Assembly (NCBI RefSeq): GCF_002950945.1
Contig: NZ_CP012673.1
Location: forward strand, 11,886,001-11,950,000
Direction: 5' to 3'
DNA length: 64,000 nt
DNA from: Sorangium cellulosum
Lineage (GTDB): Bacteria > Myxococcota_A > Polyangia > Polyangiales > Polyangiaceae
Shown here: one piece after another, positions 33,861 through 44,878 of the stretch
Numbering within the stretch: the stretch's first letter is position 1
How the letters are laid out: the number at the start of each line of letters is the position of its first letter
Notes under the pieces: generated by a model
What the model saw: only the letters and a program-made list of their open reading frames with translations
What the model was told of the DNA's origin: nothing
The model's database searches: none
Translations under genes and position numbers: made by a program

Positions 33861-34733
33861 TCAGGAGCTGCCTTCCCGCTCCGCACGTTCGGCGTCGCCG
33901 GCCGCATCGGCGATCGTCGTGGCCAGGAGGTCGGATACCTCCGTGGGGGTCGCCTCGTCGAGCACGTCCCAATGCGCGCTCCTCGCGGCCGGCGGCGGCG
34001 GGTCGGCAGGCGCGGCGTCCCTCGGGCGCCCGTTCCGCTGCGCTTCCACCATGCGGAGGTACATCTTCGCCATCTTGTTGTCGGGGTCGATCGCGAGCGC
34101 CTCGCGCCACTCGGCGATCGCCTGATCGGCCGCGCCGAGGGCGAGGAGCGCGACCCCGAGCAGCACGCGGGCGGGCGCGAACTTCGGGTTCGCGTCGCGC
34201 GCGGCGGTGTAGTGCTCGCGAGCGAGCGCCAGATTGCCGGCGTCGCGGTACATCGTCCCGAGGCGCAGCTGGAGATCCGCGAACGTGGGGCACAGGGCCA
34301 CGGCGCGCTTGAGCTCGTCGATCGCTTCCTGCGCGCAGCCCGCGTCGGCGTAGGCCTGCGCGAGCGCGGCGTGCATGTTGGCGATCTTGCCGCGCGCGAA
34401 CGGGTCGACGATGCCTCCCGTCCCCTCGCCGCGGCGGATGCGGGAGTAGACCTGCCGCGCCGCCTCGTACTTGCCGAGATCGTTGTACGTGACGGCGAGG
34501 TTCAGCAGCGCCTCGGTGTAGTGCTCGTTCAGCTGCACCGCGCGCTCGAAGAACAGCTCGGCGCCGAGGAAGTCCCCTCGCTCGTGGAGGATGACGCCGA
34601 GCATGTTGAAGACGTCGGCGAACCGATCGGTCTTCTCGAGGATTTGTCGCAGCGCGTGCTCGGCGAGATCGTACTCGCGCCGGTCGTAATGCTCCCTGCC
34701 GAGAACGAGGAGCTGCTTCAGCCGGTCATCCAT
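33861..34733 (-). CDS. Tetratricopeptide-repeat protein
   Basis: 290 residues, no signal peptide or TM, so likely cytoplasmic. About six TPR units occupy residues 10-225 (for example AEHALRQILEKTDRFADVFNMLGVILHERGDFLGAELFFERAVQLNEHYTEALLNLA pattern, split by an insertion near 105 rich in Gly). The last 65 residues are a Pro/Ala/acidic tail. It probably scaffolds protein contacts. It is the first gene of a two-gene minus-strand operon with the DUF2062-methyltransferase, 3 bp apart. ATG 34733 preferred; a longer frame would run into the divergent M23 gene. Partner unknown. Confidence 0.87.
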   Translation of the reverse strand: MDDRLKQLLVLGREHYDRREYDLAEHALRQILEKTDRFADVFNMLGVILHERGDFLGAELFFERAVQLNEHYTEALLNLAVTYNDLGKYEAARQVYSRIRRGEGTGGIVDPFARGKIANMHAALAQAYADAGCAQEAIDELKRAVALCPTFADLQLRLGTMYRDAGNLALAREHYTAARDANPKFAPARVLLGVALLALGAADQAIAEWREALAIDPDNKMAKMYLRMVEAQRNGRPRDAAPADPPPPAARSAHWDVLDEATPTEVSDLLATTIADAAGDAERAEREGSS

Positions 34734-34815
34734 GGGGCCCGCTAGCTTACGCGACCGGCGCACGGACGCGGTCCGCCTTCCGCGCTATCGCACGGAGGGC
34801 CAGGAGGTAGCGCGG

Positions 34816-37011
34816 TTGCAACCCAGCCGACGCCTTGGTACGCACGTCGGCGTGCCGAGTGCAGTACCTCAGAACCCGGTCGAGGCCTCCGGGGCGCCGG
34901 ACGCCGCGGATCGCTCCGCGGAGCGGAACGTCGCCGGCGGCAGCGCGGCGGAGCGCGGCGCCGCTGGCGCACAGGACGCTGGCCCCAACGCCGCCGGCGC
35001 GCCGCCCGCGGGCCGCGACGCCGCGGACGCACAGGACACGGGCCGCGACGCCGCCGGCGCGCCGCCCGCGGGCCGCGACGTCGCGGACGCACCGCCTGCG
35101 GCGTCGGCGGCGTCCCTGGCGATCGAGCGCAGCAGCGCGATCGACGACGCGCTCGACGCGCCCAGCAGACCTGCCACGCCGCCGCTGCCGAGCCCTCGTC
35201 GCGAGAGCGCCCCGGCCGCGCCGTGGTCGCGCAGCGGCGATCCTCGCGCGCGCTCGGCGCCGACGTGGGCGCAGCAGACGCCGTCTCCTTCCCGCACGCG
35301 GAGCTCGGCGCCCTGGTTGCGCGGCGGCGATCCCCGCGCGCAGCCCCCGCGCACGCCGTCGCTCGTCGACGGCCCTTACGCGGGCTCGAGCGACGGCCCG
35401 CGCTCGGGCGACGGCCCGCGCCTGCCCCCCGGGCTTGGCCGGCCTCCCCCGGGCCCGCACCTCTCGCCGCGCATGACCGCGGTCTTCGGCGGCATCTTCG
35501 GCCTCGCAACGCTCACGTCGCTCATCGCCCTGCTCATCCAGGGCGTGCCGGTGCGCGACGAGCGCGCGCTGGTCGAGGCGGGCGCGGCGGGCTCGGCCGC
35601 GGCCACGGAAGAGGCCGCGAAACCGGCGGCGGCGCCGGAGATCAGCAAGAAGAAGCGCACCCCGCTGCCGGGCCCGTGGCGGATCTCCGAGCTCGCGAAG
35701 GACCCGTCCATGCTCCTCGTGAGCGACGTGATGGAGCGCCGGTCCTTCATCACGGCCCTCGACGAGAAGGGCGTGCCGAAGGCCCAGATTTATCGGGTCA
35801 TGAAGGCCTTCGAGGGGCTGCGGAAGTTCGACAAGTGCGGCCGCAAGGATCGATTCACGGTCGCGATGGAGCGCTCGACCCGCCGGGTCCGCGCCTTCGA
35901 GTACGAGGTGTCCGCGAGCGAGATCTACCAGGCGCGAGAGGACGCGGCCGGTCTGCTCGCGGGCACCACGCTCGACATGAAGATCGCCGAGGAGGAGGTC
36001 GTCGGCGCCTTCTACGTTGGCAAGGACCTCGCCAGCTCATACCAGGCGAGCGGCCTCGAGGCCGGCTTGCTCGACACGATCGACGACGCGCTCAGCGGGC
36101 GCCTGTCGACGGAGAGCTTCGAGGAGGGGAGCACCGTCCGGCTGATCGCCGTGGAAGAGACGGCGCTCGGCATGTTCTCCCGGTACAAGAGGATCATCGC
36201 CCTGGAGTACCGGCCCGTCGATCCCGCGCAGAAGCCGCTGCGCATCTACCATTTCACGGGGCAGGAGAGCCGCGGCTACTTCGATGAGCGCGGCCGGCAG
36301 CCGTACGCCGGCGGCTGGCGCTCGCCGATCCCGGGCGCGCCCGTGACGTCGAAGTTCAACCCGAAGCGGATGCACCCGGTGCTGAAGAAGACGATGCCGC
36401 ACAACGGGACGGACTTCGGCGCCCCGACGGGAACGCCGGTGTACTCGGCGTACCGCGGCGTGGTCGAGTGGGTCGGCCCCGCGGGTCCCAGCGGCAACCT
36501 CGTCACGGTCACGCACCCGAACGGCGTCATCACCGGGTATGCGCACCTCTCGAGGTACGCGCCCGGCATCAAGGCCGGCATGAAGGTGGGCACCCACCAG
36601 CTCGTCGGCTACGTGGGATCGACAGGCCGCTCGACGGGCCCGCACCTGCACTTCAGCGCCAAGAGGGACGGCAAGTACTTCGACGCCGAGACGCTCCAGC
36701 TCGATGGAGAGCGCGTGATGCCCGGCATCGATCGCGCCGCGTTCGCGGCCGCGAAGGAGGCGCTCGACAAGCGCATCGACGCGATCCCCCTGCCCGAGCC
36801 GCCGCCCGAGCCGGTGAAGCCGGACATCGCGGCGCCGTCGGAGGCGCCGCCTCCCGCGGCCGCCGGCAGCGACGCCCCGGCCACCGCGGCGCCCGAGGTC
36901 GGTCCGAGCGGTCCGACCGAGCCGGAGAGGCAGCCGCCGGAAGGCGCCGGGGATGACGAAGGCGAGCTCATCGAAGGCGCCGATCTCAAGAACCCGCCCG
37001 AGACGATGTGA
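34816..37011 (+). CDS. M23-family metallopeptidase with TM anchor
   Basis: 731 residues. A cytoplasmic Ala/Pro/Asp-rich region (1-215, with repeated GRDAAGAPPA units) precedes a TM helix (TAVFGGIFGLATLTSLIALLIQG). Periplasmic OapA/Csd3-like domain follows (RRSFITALDEKGVPKAQIYRVMKAFEG). The M23 LytM domain then has HNGTDFGAPTGTPVYSAYRGVV and GPHLHFSA, with all zinc ligands (H, D, HxH) present. It should cut peptidoglycan cross-links. The start is TTG at 34816 with AGGAGG 8 nt upstream; the longest frame (34732) would overlap the TPR gene's start. C-terminus is acidic and Pro-rich. Divergent from the TPR operon. Confidence 0.9.
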   Translation: MQPSRRLGTHVGVPSAVPQNPVEASGAPDAADRSAERNVAGGSAAERGAAGAQDAGPNAAGAPPAGRDAADAQDTGRDAAGAPPAGRDVADAPPAASAASLAIERSSAIDDALDAPSRPATPPLPSPRRESAPAAPWSRSGDPRARSAPTWAQQTPSPSRTRSSAPWLRGGDPRAQPPRTPSLVDGPYAGSSDGPRSGDGPRLPPGLGRPPPGPHLSPRMTAVFGGIFGLATLTSLIALLIQGVPVRDERALVEAGAAGSAAATEEAAKPAAAPEISKKKRTPLPGPWRISELAKDPSMLLVSDVMERRSFITALDEKGVPKAQIYRVMKAFEGLRKFDKCGRKDRFTVAMERSTRRVRAFEYEVSASEIYQAREDAAGLLAGTTLDMKIAEEEVVGAFYVGKDLASSYQASGLEAGLLDTIDDALSGRLSTESFEEGSTVRLIAVEETALGMFSRYKRIIALEYRPVDPAQKPLRIYHFTGQESRGYFDERGRQPYAGGWRSPIPGAPVTSKFNPKRMHPVLKKTMPHNGTDFGAPTGTPVYSAYRGVVEWVGPAGPSGNLVTVTHPNGVITGYAHLSRYAPGIKAGMKVGTHQLVGYVGSTGRSTGPHLHFSAKRDGKYFDAETLQLDGERVMPGIDRAAFAAAKEALDKRIDAIPLPEPPPEPVKPDIAAPSEAPPPAAAGSDAPATAAPEVGPSGPTEPERQPPEGAGDDEGELIEGADLKNPPETM

Positions 37012-37031
37012 CACCGAGCGGCCGAGAGGGC

Positions 37032-37057
37032 CGAGGGCGCCACCGAGAGCGCCCTCG
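37032..37057 (+). terminator. Hairpin after the M23 peptidase gene
   Basis: CGAGGGCGC (37032-37040) and GCGCCCTCG (37049-37057) form a 9-bp stem with an 8-nt loop, 21 bp after the stop. The GAGCGCCCTCGCCCCCTCGG sequence recurs 66 bp later. No T-tract. Confidence 0.4.
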
Positions 37058-37152
37058 CCCCCTCGGCGGCTCGCGCGGCAGAGGAACGAGGCGCTCGGGG
37101 ATGCCGAGGAGAGCGCCCTCGCCCCCTCGGTAGCTCGCGGTGGGCGGTGAAC

Positions 37153-37200
37153 AAAAAAGCTCGAGGACGCCGAGGAAGATCTCCTCGCGTCCTCGACGCT
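37153..37200 (-). terminator. Intrinsic terminator of the rplM-rpsI operon
   Basis: On the minus strand a long hairpin (37200-37159, arms built on CGTCGAGGACGCGAGGA and its complement with one-base bulges) is followed by TTTTTT (37158-37153). It lies about 40 bp past the rpsI stop. A clear Rho-independent terminator, rare in this GC-rich window. Confidence 0.85.
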
Positions 37201-37240
37201 CTTTCCGGTGGCGTCCGCCTCGATGGGCGGGCCGCGCCTG

Positions 37241-37633
37241 TTACCGCTTCGAGTACTGGAAGCGCTTGCGGGCGCCGGGCTGGCCGTACTTCTTGCGCTC
37301 CTTCTTGCGCGCGTCGCGCGTGAGGAAGCCCGCACGCTTCAGCGACGACCTGCGCTCGGGATCGAGCTCGCAGAGGGCGCGCGCGATGCCATGGCGCATC
37401 GCCTCGGCCTGGGCGCTGTGACCGCCGCCGACCACGGTCGCGGTGACATCGAACTGATCGAGCAGCTCGAGCAGCTCCAGCGACTGCCGCATCACCATCC
37501 GCGAGGTCTCACGGACGAAGTAGTCGTCCGCGGGCCTCTGGTTCACCCGGATGGTGCCGGAGCCCGGCGCGAGCCAGACGCGCGCGACGGCGGTCTTCCG
37601 CTTCCCAGTGGCGTACGTTCTCGTTTCGGTCAT
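37241..37633 (-). CDS. rpsI: 30S ribosomal protein S9
   Basis: 130 residues, standard length. It has the family's start TYATGKRKTAVARVWL, the central GGGHSAQAEAMRHGIARAL and the invariant C-terminal SKR tail that reaches the P-site tRNA. It is the second gene of the conserved rplM-rpsI operon, 8 bp after rplM, and is followed by a strong intrinsic terminator. Nothing unusual. Confidence 0.99.
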   Translation of the reverse strand: MTETRTYATGKRKTAVARVWLAPGSGTIRVNQRPADDYFVRETSRMVMRQSLELLELLDQFDVTATVVGGGHSAQAEAMRHGIARALCELDPERRSSLKRAGFLTRDARKKERKKYGQPGARKRFQYSKR

Positions 37634-37641
37634 GGCTTTGC

Positions 37642-38091
37642 TCAGCTGTAGCTAAGGGGCTGCGGCTTCTGCGCCGCGTGGGGGTGATCGGGACCGGCGT
37701 AGACCTTGAGCTTGGTGAGGAGCTCACGGCCGAGGATGTTCTTCGGGAGCATCCCCTTCACGGCCTTCTGGATGGGAAGCTCCGGCTTGCGCTCGAGCAG
37801 GTGACCGTACGACTCGGAGCGGAAGCCGCCCGGCTCGCCGCTGTGCCGCACGTAGTTCTTCTGCTGGAGCTTGCGGCCGGTCAGGAGGACCTTCTTGGCG
37901 TTCACGACGATCACGAAGTCGCCGGTGTCCACGTGCGGCGTGAAGGTCGGCTTGTTCTTGCCGCGCAGCACCGTGGCGATGCGGCTGGCCAGGCGGCCGA
38001 GGGGCTTGCCCTCCGCGTCGATCACCCACCACGTGCGCTCGTTGCGGGCCTCCGCAGGCTTGGCAGAAAAGGACTTGGGCTGAGGATTCAT
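37642..38091 (-). CDS. rplM: 50S ribosomal protein L13
   Basis: 149 residues. Contains WWVIDAEGKPLGRLASRIATVLRGKNKPTFTPHVDTGDFVIVVNA, HSGEPGGFRSESYGHLLERKPE and VKGMLPKNILGRELLTKLKVYAG, diagnostic for L13. The ATG at 38091 follows GGAG at a slightly long spacing (about 13 nt); the upstream in-frame Met at 38154 would lie inside the promoter. First gene of the rplM-rpsI operon with a near-consensus promoter. Confidence 0.99.
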   Translation of the reverse strand: MNPQPKSFSAKPAEARNERTWWVIDAEGKPLGRLASRIATVLRGKNKPTFTPHVDTGDFVIVVNAKKVLLTGRKLQQKNYVRHSGEPGGFRSESYGHLLERKPELPIQKAVKGMLPKNILGRELLTKLKVYAGPDHPHAAQKPQPLSYS

Positions 38092-38135
38092 TGGGCGAAA
38101 AACTCCGGAAGGGCGCCTGCCGAAAAGGGGCGCAA

Positions 38136-38164
38136 CTTCTACAAGGCGGTCCACCGCCTGTCAA
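38136..38164 (-). promoter_or_regulatory. Near-consensus sigma-70 promoter of rplM-rpsI
   Basis: Minus strand: TTGACA (38164-38159), exactly 17-bp spacer, TAGAAG (38141-38136). The spacer contains a perfect 7-bp palindrome, AGGCGGT-GG-ACCGCCT, which could bind a regulator. The start near 38129 gives a leader of about 38 nt to the ATG at 38091. Confidence 0.8.
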
Positions 38165-38497
<333 letters not shown>

Positions 38498-38600
38498 TGA
38501 TACTTCGTCGACGCGCCTCGCTTCTGCCAGACCGGCGTCGCTCGCAGGAGCGGGCGGTCAGAGCCTACCTGGCTCGATCGGGTCAAGCAGCCAAGCGTAG

Positions 38601-38687
38601 CGGAGAGAGCGGGATTCGAACCCGCGGTACCCTTGCAGGTACACCTGATTTCGAATCAGGCACCTTCGGCCTCTCGGTCACCTCTCC
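38601..38687 (-). tRNA. tRNA-Ser(CGA)
   Basis: 87 nt on the minus strand. Acceptor GGAGAGG/TCTCTCC with a terminal G-U pair, G discriminator, anticodon loop TTCGAAA on a CCTGA/TCAGG stem, so the anticodon is CGA (codon UCG). Long variable arm TGTACCTGCAAGGGTACC. CCA is not encoded. It lies 103 bp upstream of tRNA-Ser(GGA), probably in one transcript. Confidence 0.97.
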
Positions 38688-38694
38688 GCGGGCG

Positions 38695-38723
38695 AACATG
38701 GCAAAGTGAGGCCGGCTGGTCAA
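38695..38723 (-). promoter_or_regulatory. Promoter of the tRNA-Ser(CGA) gene
   Basis: Minus strand: TTGACC (38723-38718), 17-bp spacer, CATGTT (38700-38695), 7 nt before the tRNA 5' end. It may also serve tRNA-Ser(GGA), which has no good promoter of its own. Confidence 0.65.
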
Positions 38724-38800
38724 GCATCTCCTGAACGCCGACCGGTCCGGAGGTGCACTTCGTGCGGCCGGGGCCTCGGCCGACAGCCGAGGACCCGCCG

Positions 38801-40555
38801 TCACGTGCGGTCGTTCGGCGTCTCCGGGCTGCCCGGCGCGCCGTGTGCTCCCGCGCCTGCCGCGTCCTCGCGCTCGACCCGGAGCGCGGCGCGCGCCGCC
38901 GGCGTACCCGCACGCGGGAGCCGGATCACGAAGCGAGCGCCCCCGAGCGGCGAGTCGAGCACGTCGATCGTGCCGCCGTGATCGACCACGATCTTCTTCA
39001 CGATGCTCAGGCCTAGCCCGGTGCCGTCGTACCGCGTGGTGACGTACGGATCGAACACCGTGTCGCGCACGGCGGGGTCGATGCCCGGGCCGTCGTCGTC
39101 GACGGCGATGACGTAGCCCTGCCCCTCGATCCGCGCGGAGACGCGGACCCTCCCCCACACGGCGGACGCCGGCTGCGCGGCGCCGGCGCCGCGCGCGCCC
39201 TGCCGCGCGTCCCGCAGCGCCTGCGCGGCGTTGCGCACGATGTTGCCGAGGGCGCGCCGGAGCATCTCCCGGTCGAGCGCGGCCGGCATCGGAGCGGCCG
39301 GCACGTCAAACGCGAGATCGATGCGCCCGAGCAGCGCCTCGTCCGTGGCGTGCTCGCGCCCCGCCTCCTCGAACGCCGCGAAGTGCTCGCCCTGCTCGCG
39401 CAGGAACTCCGCGAGATCCGAGGGCTCGAGCTCGGCCTGGGGCAGCCGCGCGAAGCTCGAGAACTCCCCGACCAGGCGGCGCAACGTGCCGACCTCCTCC
39501 TCGACGACCTCCAGCGTCGTCTGGAGCAGGCGCTGGTAGGCCGGGTCGCTGCCGGTGTACCGGCGGTGGCACTCCTCCACGGCGAGCTGGATGGGCGTCA
39601 GCGGGTTCTTGATCTCGTGCGCGAGGTGCCGGGCCATCTTCTGCCACTCGCCCATGCGCTTGAGGAACTCGATCCGCGCGCGGCTGCCCTCGAGCTCCTC
39701 GAGCATGCGATCGAAGGCGCGGCCGAGGTCCGCGACCTCGTCGTTGCCCAAGAGCGCGACGCGCACCGAGAGGTCGCCCTCCGCGACGGGCCGGGTCGCC
39801 GCGGCGAGCCGCGCGATGCGGTCGACCACGGGCCGCACCACGAGCACGCCGGCGATGACGGCGAGGACGATGGTCGCGCCGAGCAGCGCGGCGAAGGCGT
39901 CGCCGTAGCTCTCGTCGAGGTACTCCTTCCGGTGCTCCCGCTCGAGCGCGCGGTACGCCTGCGCGAACGCCTGCGCCTCCTGGAGCTCGTCGAAGCGGGC
40001 GCTCGGCGCGGCGAACGTCGCGGCGAGGGTCCTCGCGTCGTCGTCGCAGGCGTCGTCGACGTCGTCGACGTCGTCGACATCGTCGACGCCGCGCGCGGGA
40101 TCGCCGGGCGGGCCCGCGGGGCGCGCGATCGGCCTGCGGACCGAGAGCGTCTTCTCGCGCGCCGGATCCACGGGGCGCCCGCGCTCCCGCGAGGCGACGA
40201 GCTCGCCGTCGCACACCTCGACGCGGAGGGAGACGAGCGTGGGGTGGGCCTCGAGCAGGCGCGCGAGCTCGGCATCGAGGAGGCGCGCGTCCCCGGCGAA
40301 GGCGCCCCGGCGGAGCGCGTCGCCGGCGGCGATCGACTCGGCCTCGAGGCGCATGCCCTGCTTGAGGGCGGCCGCCAGCTCGGCGTACACGCCGAGCGCC
40401 CTGTCGAGGTGGACGCCGAACTCGGGCTGGAACGCGGTCGCCGACACCCGCGCGATCACCGTCCTCGCGACGACGATGCTCGCGACCAGCGGGATCAGCG
40501 CGGTCACGAGGATGGCCGCGACGACCCGCCGCTCCGTTCTGCCGGGGATACGCAT
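38801..40555 (-). CDS. Sensor histidine kinase, NtrY-like, with acidic repeat in the sensor region
   Basis: 584 residues. TM1 is at 13-33 (VAAILVTALIPLVASIVVA). The periplasmic sensor region spans about 35-240 and holds an Asp-rich DDV repeat near 157-170. TM2 follows (LLGATIVLAVIAGVLVV), then HAMP (about 265-315). HisKA contains HLAHEIKNPLTPIQLA, the H-E-x-x-N-P form typical of NtrY-type kinases. The HATPase has N box NIVRNAAQAL, G1 DDDGPGIDP and G2 GTGLGLSIVKKIV. All catalytic residues are present. No response regulator adjacent, so it is an orphan. ATG 40555 has TATGCT exactly 6 nt upstream and no Shine-Dalgarno, suggesting leaderless expression. Confidence 0.95.
   Translation of the reverse strand: MRIPGRTERRVVAAILVTALIPLVASIVVARTVIARVSATAFQPEFGVHLDRALGVYAELAAALKQGMRLEAESIAAGDALRRGAFAGDARLLDAELARLLEAHPTLVSLRVEVCDGELVASRERGRPVDPAREKTLSVRRPIARPAGPPGDPARGVDDVDDVDDVDDACDDDARTLAATFAAPSARFDELQEAQAFAQAYRALEREHRKEYLDESYGDAFAALLGATIVLAVIAGVLVVRPVVDRIARLAAATRPVAEGDLSVRVALLGNDEVADLGRAFDRMLEELEGSRARIEFLKRMGEWQKMARHLAHEIKNPLTPIQLAVEECHRRYTGSDPAYQRLLQTTLEVVEEEVGTLRRLVGEFSSFARLPQAELEPSDLAEFLREQGEHFAAFEEAGREHATDEALLGRIDLAFDVPAAPMPAALDREMLRRALGNIVRNAAQALRDARQGARGAGAAQPASAVWGRVRVSARIEGQGYVIAVDDDGPGIDPAVRDTVFDPYVTTRYDGTGLGLSIVKKIVVDHGGTIDVLDSPLGGARFVIRLPRAGTPAARAALRVEREDAAGAGAHGAPGSPETPNDRT
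40052..40087. repeat. 9-bp in-frame repeat (GTCGTCGAC) x4 in the histidine kinase
   Basis: Three perfect copies and one with a single change (40079-40087). They encode DDV units in the periplasmic sensor domain, next to further Asp residues. Confidence 0.95.
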
Positions 40556-40567
40556 GCGCGCAGCATA
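40555..40567 (-). promoter_or_regulatory. -10 element for the histidine kinase (leaderless candidate)
   Basis: Minus strand TATGCT, then exactly 6 nt, then ATG at 40555. Same geometry as at 5065, 13629 and 21226. Confidence 0.45.
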
Positions 40568-40665
40568 GCCGCGGCGCGCGCCAGGCCGCCGGCGGCGGCG
40601 GGAAAACGCGCGGTCAGGAGGGCCGCCCCCCGCGTCGACGAGGGGCCTGCTCCCGGGGAGCGCCG

Positions 40666-42498
<1,833 letters not shown>

Positions 42499-42566
42499 GC
42501 TCGCCTCGTTCAGGTAATGCCCGCGCGCGCCTAGGCGTGCTGCGGAAAACGTAACGTTACTCCTCG

Positions 42567-43850
42567 CTACTGGGAGCTGGCAGAAAAAACTGCGCCCCCG
42601 GACAAGGAACGCCGCGTCGACCGCGCGAAGGTCACAGCCAGGACGAATGCTAGCAATGCCGTGATCGAGGCGATGCCGAACGTGAGGGCGCCGCCGCCGC
42701 GCTTGTAGAGCTCGCCCCATGTGAGCATTCCGATGACAGAGCCCGCACCGGCGCTCGCCGAGAACAGGCCCTGGGCCGTGGCGAGGATCTGCGGCGGGGC
42801 GCGATCCTTCGTGTAGGCGAGCGAGGCGACCCACATCATCGCGAAGGAGACGGCGTGGAGCGGCTGGATGGCGAGCAGGGCCGGCCACCAGCGCACGGTC
42901 GAGAGGAGCGCCCAGCGGAGCGAGGCGCCGGCGAACGCGAACGCGAGCAGCGTCGGCGGCGTGAACCGCTTGAGCAGCGGGCCGGAGAACGCCATGAGCG
43001 CGATCTCGCCGGACACTCCCACGGCCCACGCGACGCCCACGAGCGACTCGGGGAAGCCGACGTCGCGCAGGTGCAGCGTGTAACAGAGGTCGTACGAGGA
43101 GTTCGCGCTCTGCGCGAGGAAGGACGCGGCGAGGAACAGGCGGAAGTCGCGGCTCTGGAGGAGGGCGAGGGCGCGCTGCTTCAGCGAGCCTCCGGCGGCC
43201 GCCGAACGCGGGGCGCCCGCGACGTCGTGCTCGCCGCGCGCCTGGCCGAGCCGCCGGAAGGGCGCCTCGCCGTGCGCGGGCAGCGCCCACGACAGCGCGA
43301 ACGCGACCAGCAGCGCGGAGGCGACCGTGGCGGGGAACGCCGCAGGCCGCGCCGGATCGACGAAGGCGCCCGCGACGACCGCCACCGCCGCGAAGCTGAC
43401 GGAGCCCCAGAGCCTGAGCCTGCCGTAGGCGATCCCGGAGCGCAGCGACGCCTCGATCGCGACCACGTCGGCCATCATGAACATCGGCGCCCGGAAGAAC
43501 GCGAACGCGAGCGCCGCGGCGAAGAGGCCGGCGAAGCCGAGCGGGACGCCGAGCGCGAACGAGAGCGCGAGCAGCGCGAACGGGAGGAAGGCGCCGGCGC
43601 AGGCCGCGCGGATCAGCCATACCCGGACGCCGAGCGCGTCGGCGAGCAGGCCGAACGCCGGCGGCGCGACGAGGCCCATGGCGGGGAGCGTCGCCGCGAT
43701 CGCCCCCATCGCGAGCCCCCGGACGTCCCGCGCCTCCAGCCAGCTCGGGAAGAGCGGCAGGTACACGCCGAGGACGACGAAGATGCCGAAGTAGTAGAGC
43801 GAGATCGCCCGCGGCGATGATTTGTGCTGCAAAGGAAGGGGAGATGGCAT
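42567..43850 (-). CDS. MFS transporter, phenylpropionate-permease (HcaT) type
   Basis: 427 residues and 12 TM helices. N-terminus SLYYFGIFVVLGVYLPLFPSWLEARDV and the following AAFGLLADALG loop fit the MFS_1-like/PPP permease family. The cytoplasmic mid-loop (about 205-235) is Ala/Arg-rich. Substrate unknown; relatives move aromatic acids, sugars or nucleosides. ATG 43850 chosen because homology starts about 12 residues later; the upstream extension is Arg-rich shadow. It is upstream of glmS by 68 bp on the same strand and might be co-transcribed with it. The gap holds a GTAACGTTAC palindrome. Confidence 0.85.
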   Translation of the reverse strand: MPSPLPLQHKSSPRAISLYYFGIFVVLGVYLPLFPSWLEARDVRGLAMGAIAATLPAMGLVAPPAFGLLADALGVRVWLIRAACAGAFLPFALLALSFALGVPLGFAGLFAAALAFAFFRAPMFMMADVVAIEASLRSGIAYGRLRLWGSVSFAAVAVVAGAFVDPARPAAFPATVASALLVAFALSWALPAHGEAPFRRLGQARGEHDVAGAPRSAAAGGSLKQRALALLQSRDFRLFLAASFLAQSANSSYDLCYTLHLRDVGFPESLVGVAWAVGVSGEIALMAFSGPLLKRFTPPTLLAFAFAGASLRWALLSTVRWWPALLAIQPLHAVSFAMMWVASLAYTKDRAPPQILATAQGLFSASAGAGSVIGMLTWGELYKRGGGALTFGIASITALLAFVLAVTFARSTRRSLSGGAVFSASSQ

Positions 43851-44106
43851 CGGCTGCGCGCTGCCGCGCCCCGAGCGCGAGGTGCGTGCAGCATGCACGT
43901 CTCTGACGCCGGCGCCGCGGAGGAGCAAGCGCGTCGCGCGTCGTCGAAGATGCGCGCGAAGGCGCCCGCCCGCCGCGCGGAGCGTCATCGCAGCGGCGCG
44001 TCCTGGGAGAGGGCGTCCGAGGCCCGGACCACGGCGGCACAAAAACGAAACGGCGGCGCCCCCCCGAGGAGAGGCGCCGCCCGTGAGGACGTCGGCTCAG
44101 TACCGA

Positions 44107-44547
<441 letters not shown>

Positions 44548-44878
44548 GACACTGATTCACTTCACGGCTCTGCGAGATGCGTCAGCTTCGGTGCCGAACA
44601 ATGCCCTGCCGCCCGATGGAGCCGTGGGGGATCGAGGGAGGGCGGCGCTGGGGAGGAGCCCCCGATGCGCCACACGTTGCGTCGTCCAGTCCGCGATCAA
44701 TCCGCGATCCCCGAGAAGAGAAGCGTCGTGTCGAGTGCCAGTGACGTTCGTGACCAGCCGATAGTAACCAAATGTCCCCTCGGCGCAAGCAACTCGAAGC
44801 GGCACCCGTCGTCGTGCGGGCCGCCCGGACGTCCCGAACAGCCGCGGCGCGGTTGAGGCTGCTTCGAAAGGAGCCGGC
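44548..44878. other. Leader / intergenic region upstream of the RRM gene
   Basis: 331 bp between the RRM gene and the 3' end of the SBP-like gene. The part from 44548 to about 44755 is probably the RRM 5' leader; no defined riboswitch recognised. An 82-codon frame (44557-44805) on the same strand spans the promoter and is rejected. Confidence 0.5.
44761..44788 (-). promoter_or_regulatory. Candidate promoter of the RRM gene
   Basis: Minus strand: TTGCGC (44788-44783), 16-bp spacer, TACTAT (44766-44761). The start near 44754 implies a 5' leader of about 205 nt. Confidence 0.5.

Noticed and set aside
44557..44805. 82-codon minus-strand frame upstream of the RRM gene
   Set aside because: It spans the likely promoter and has no ribosome site or homology; better explained as the RRM leader.
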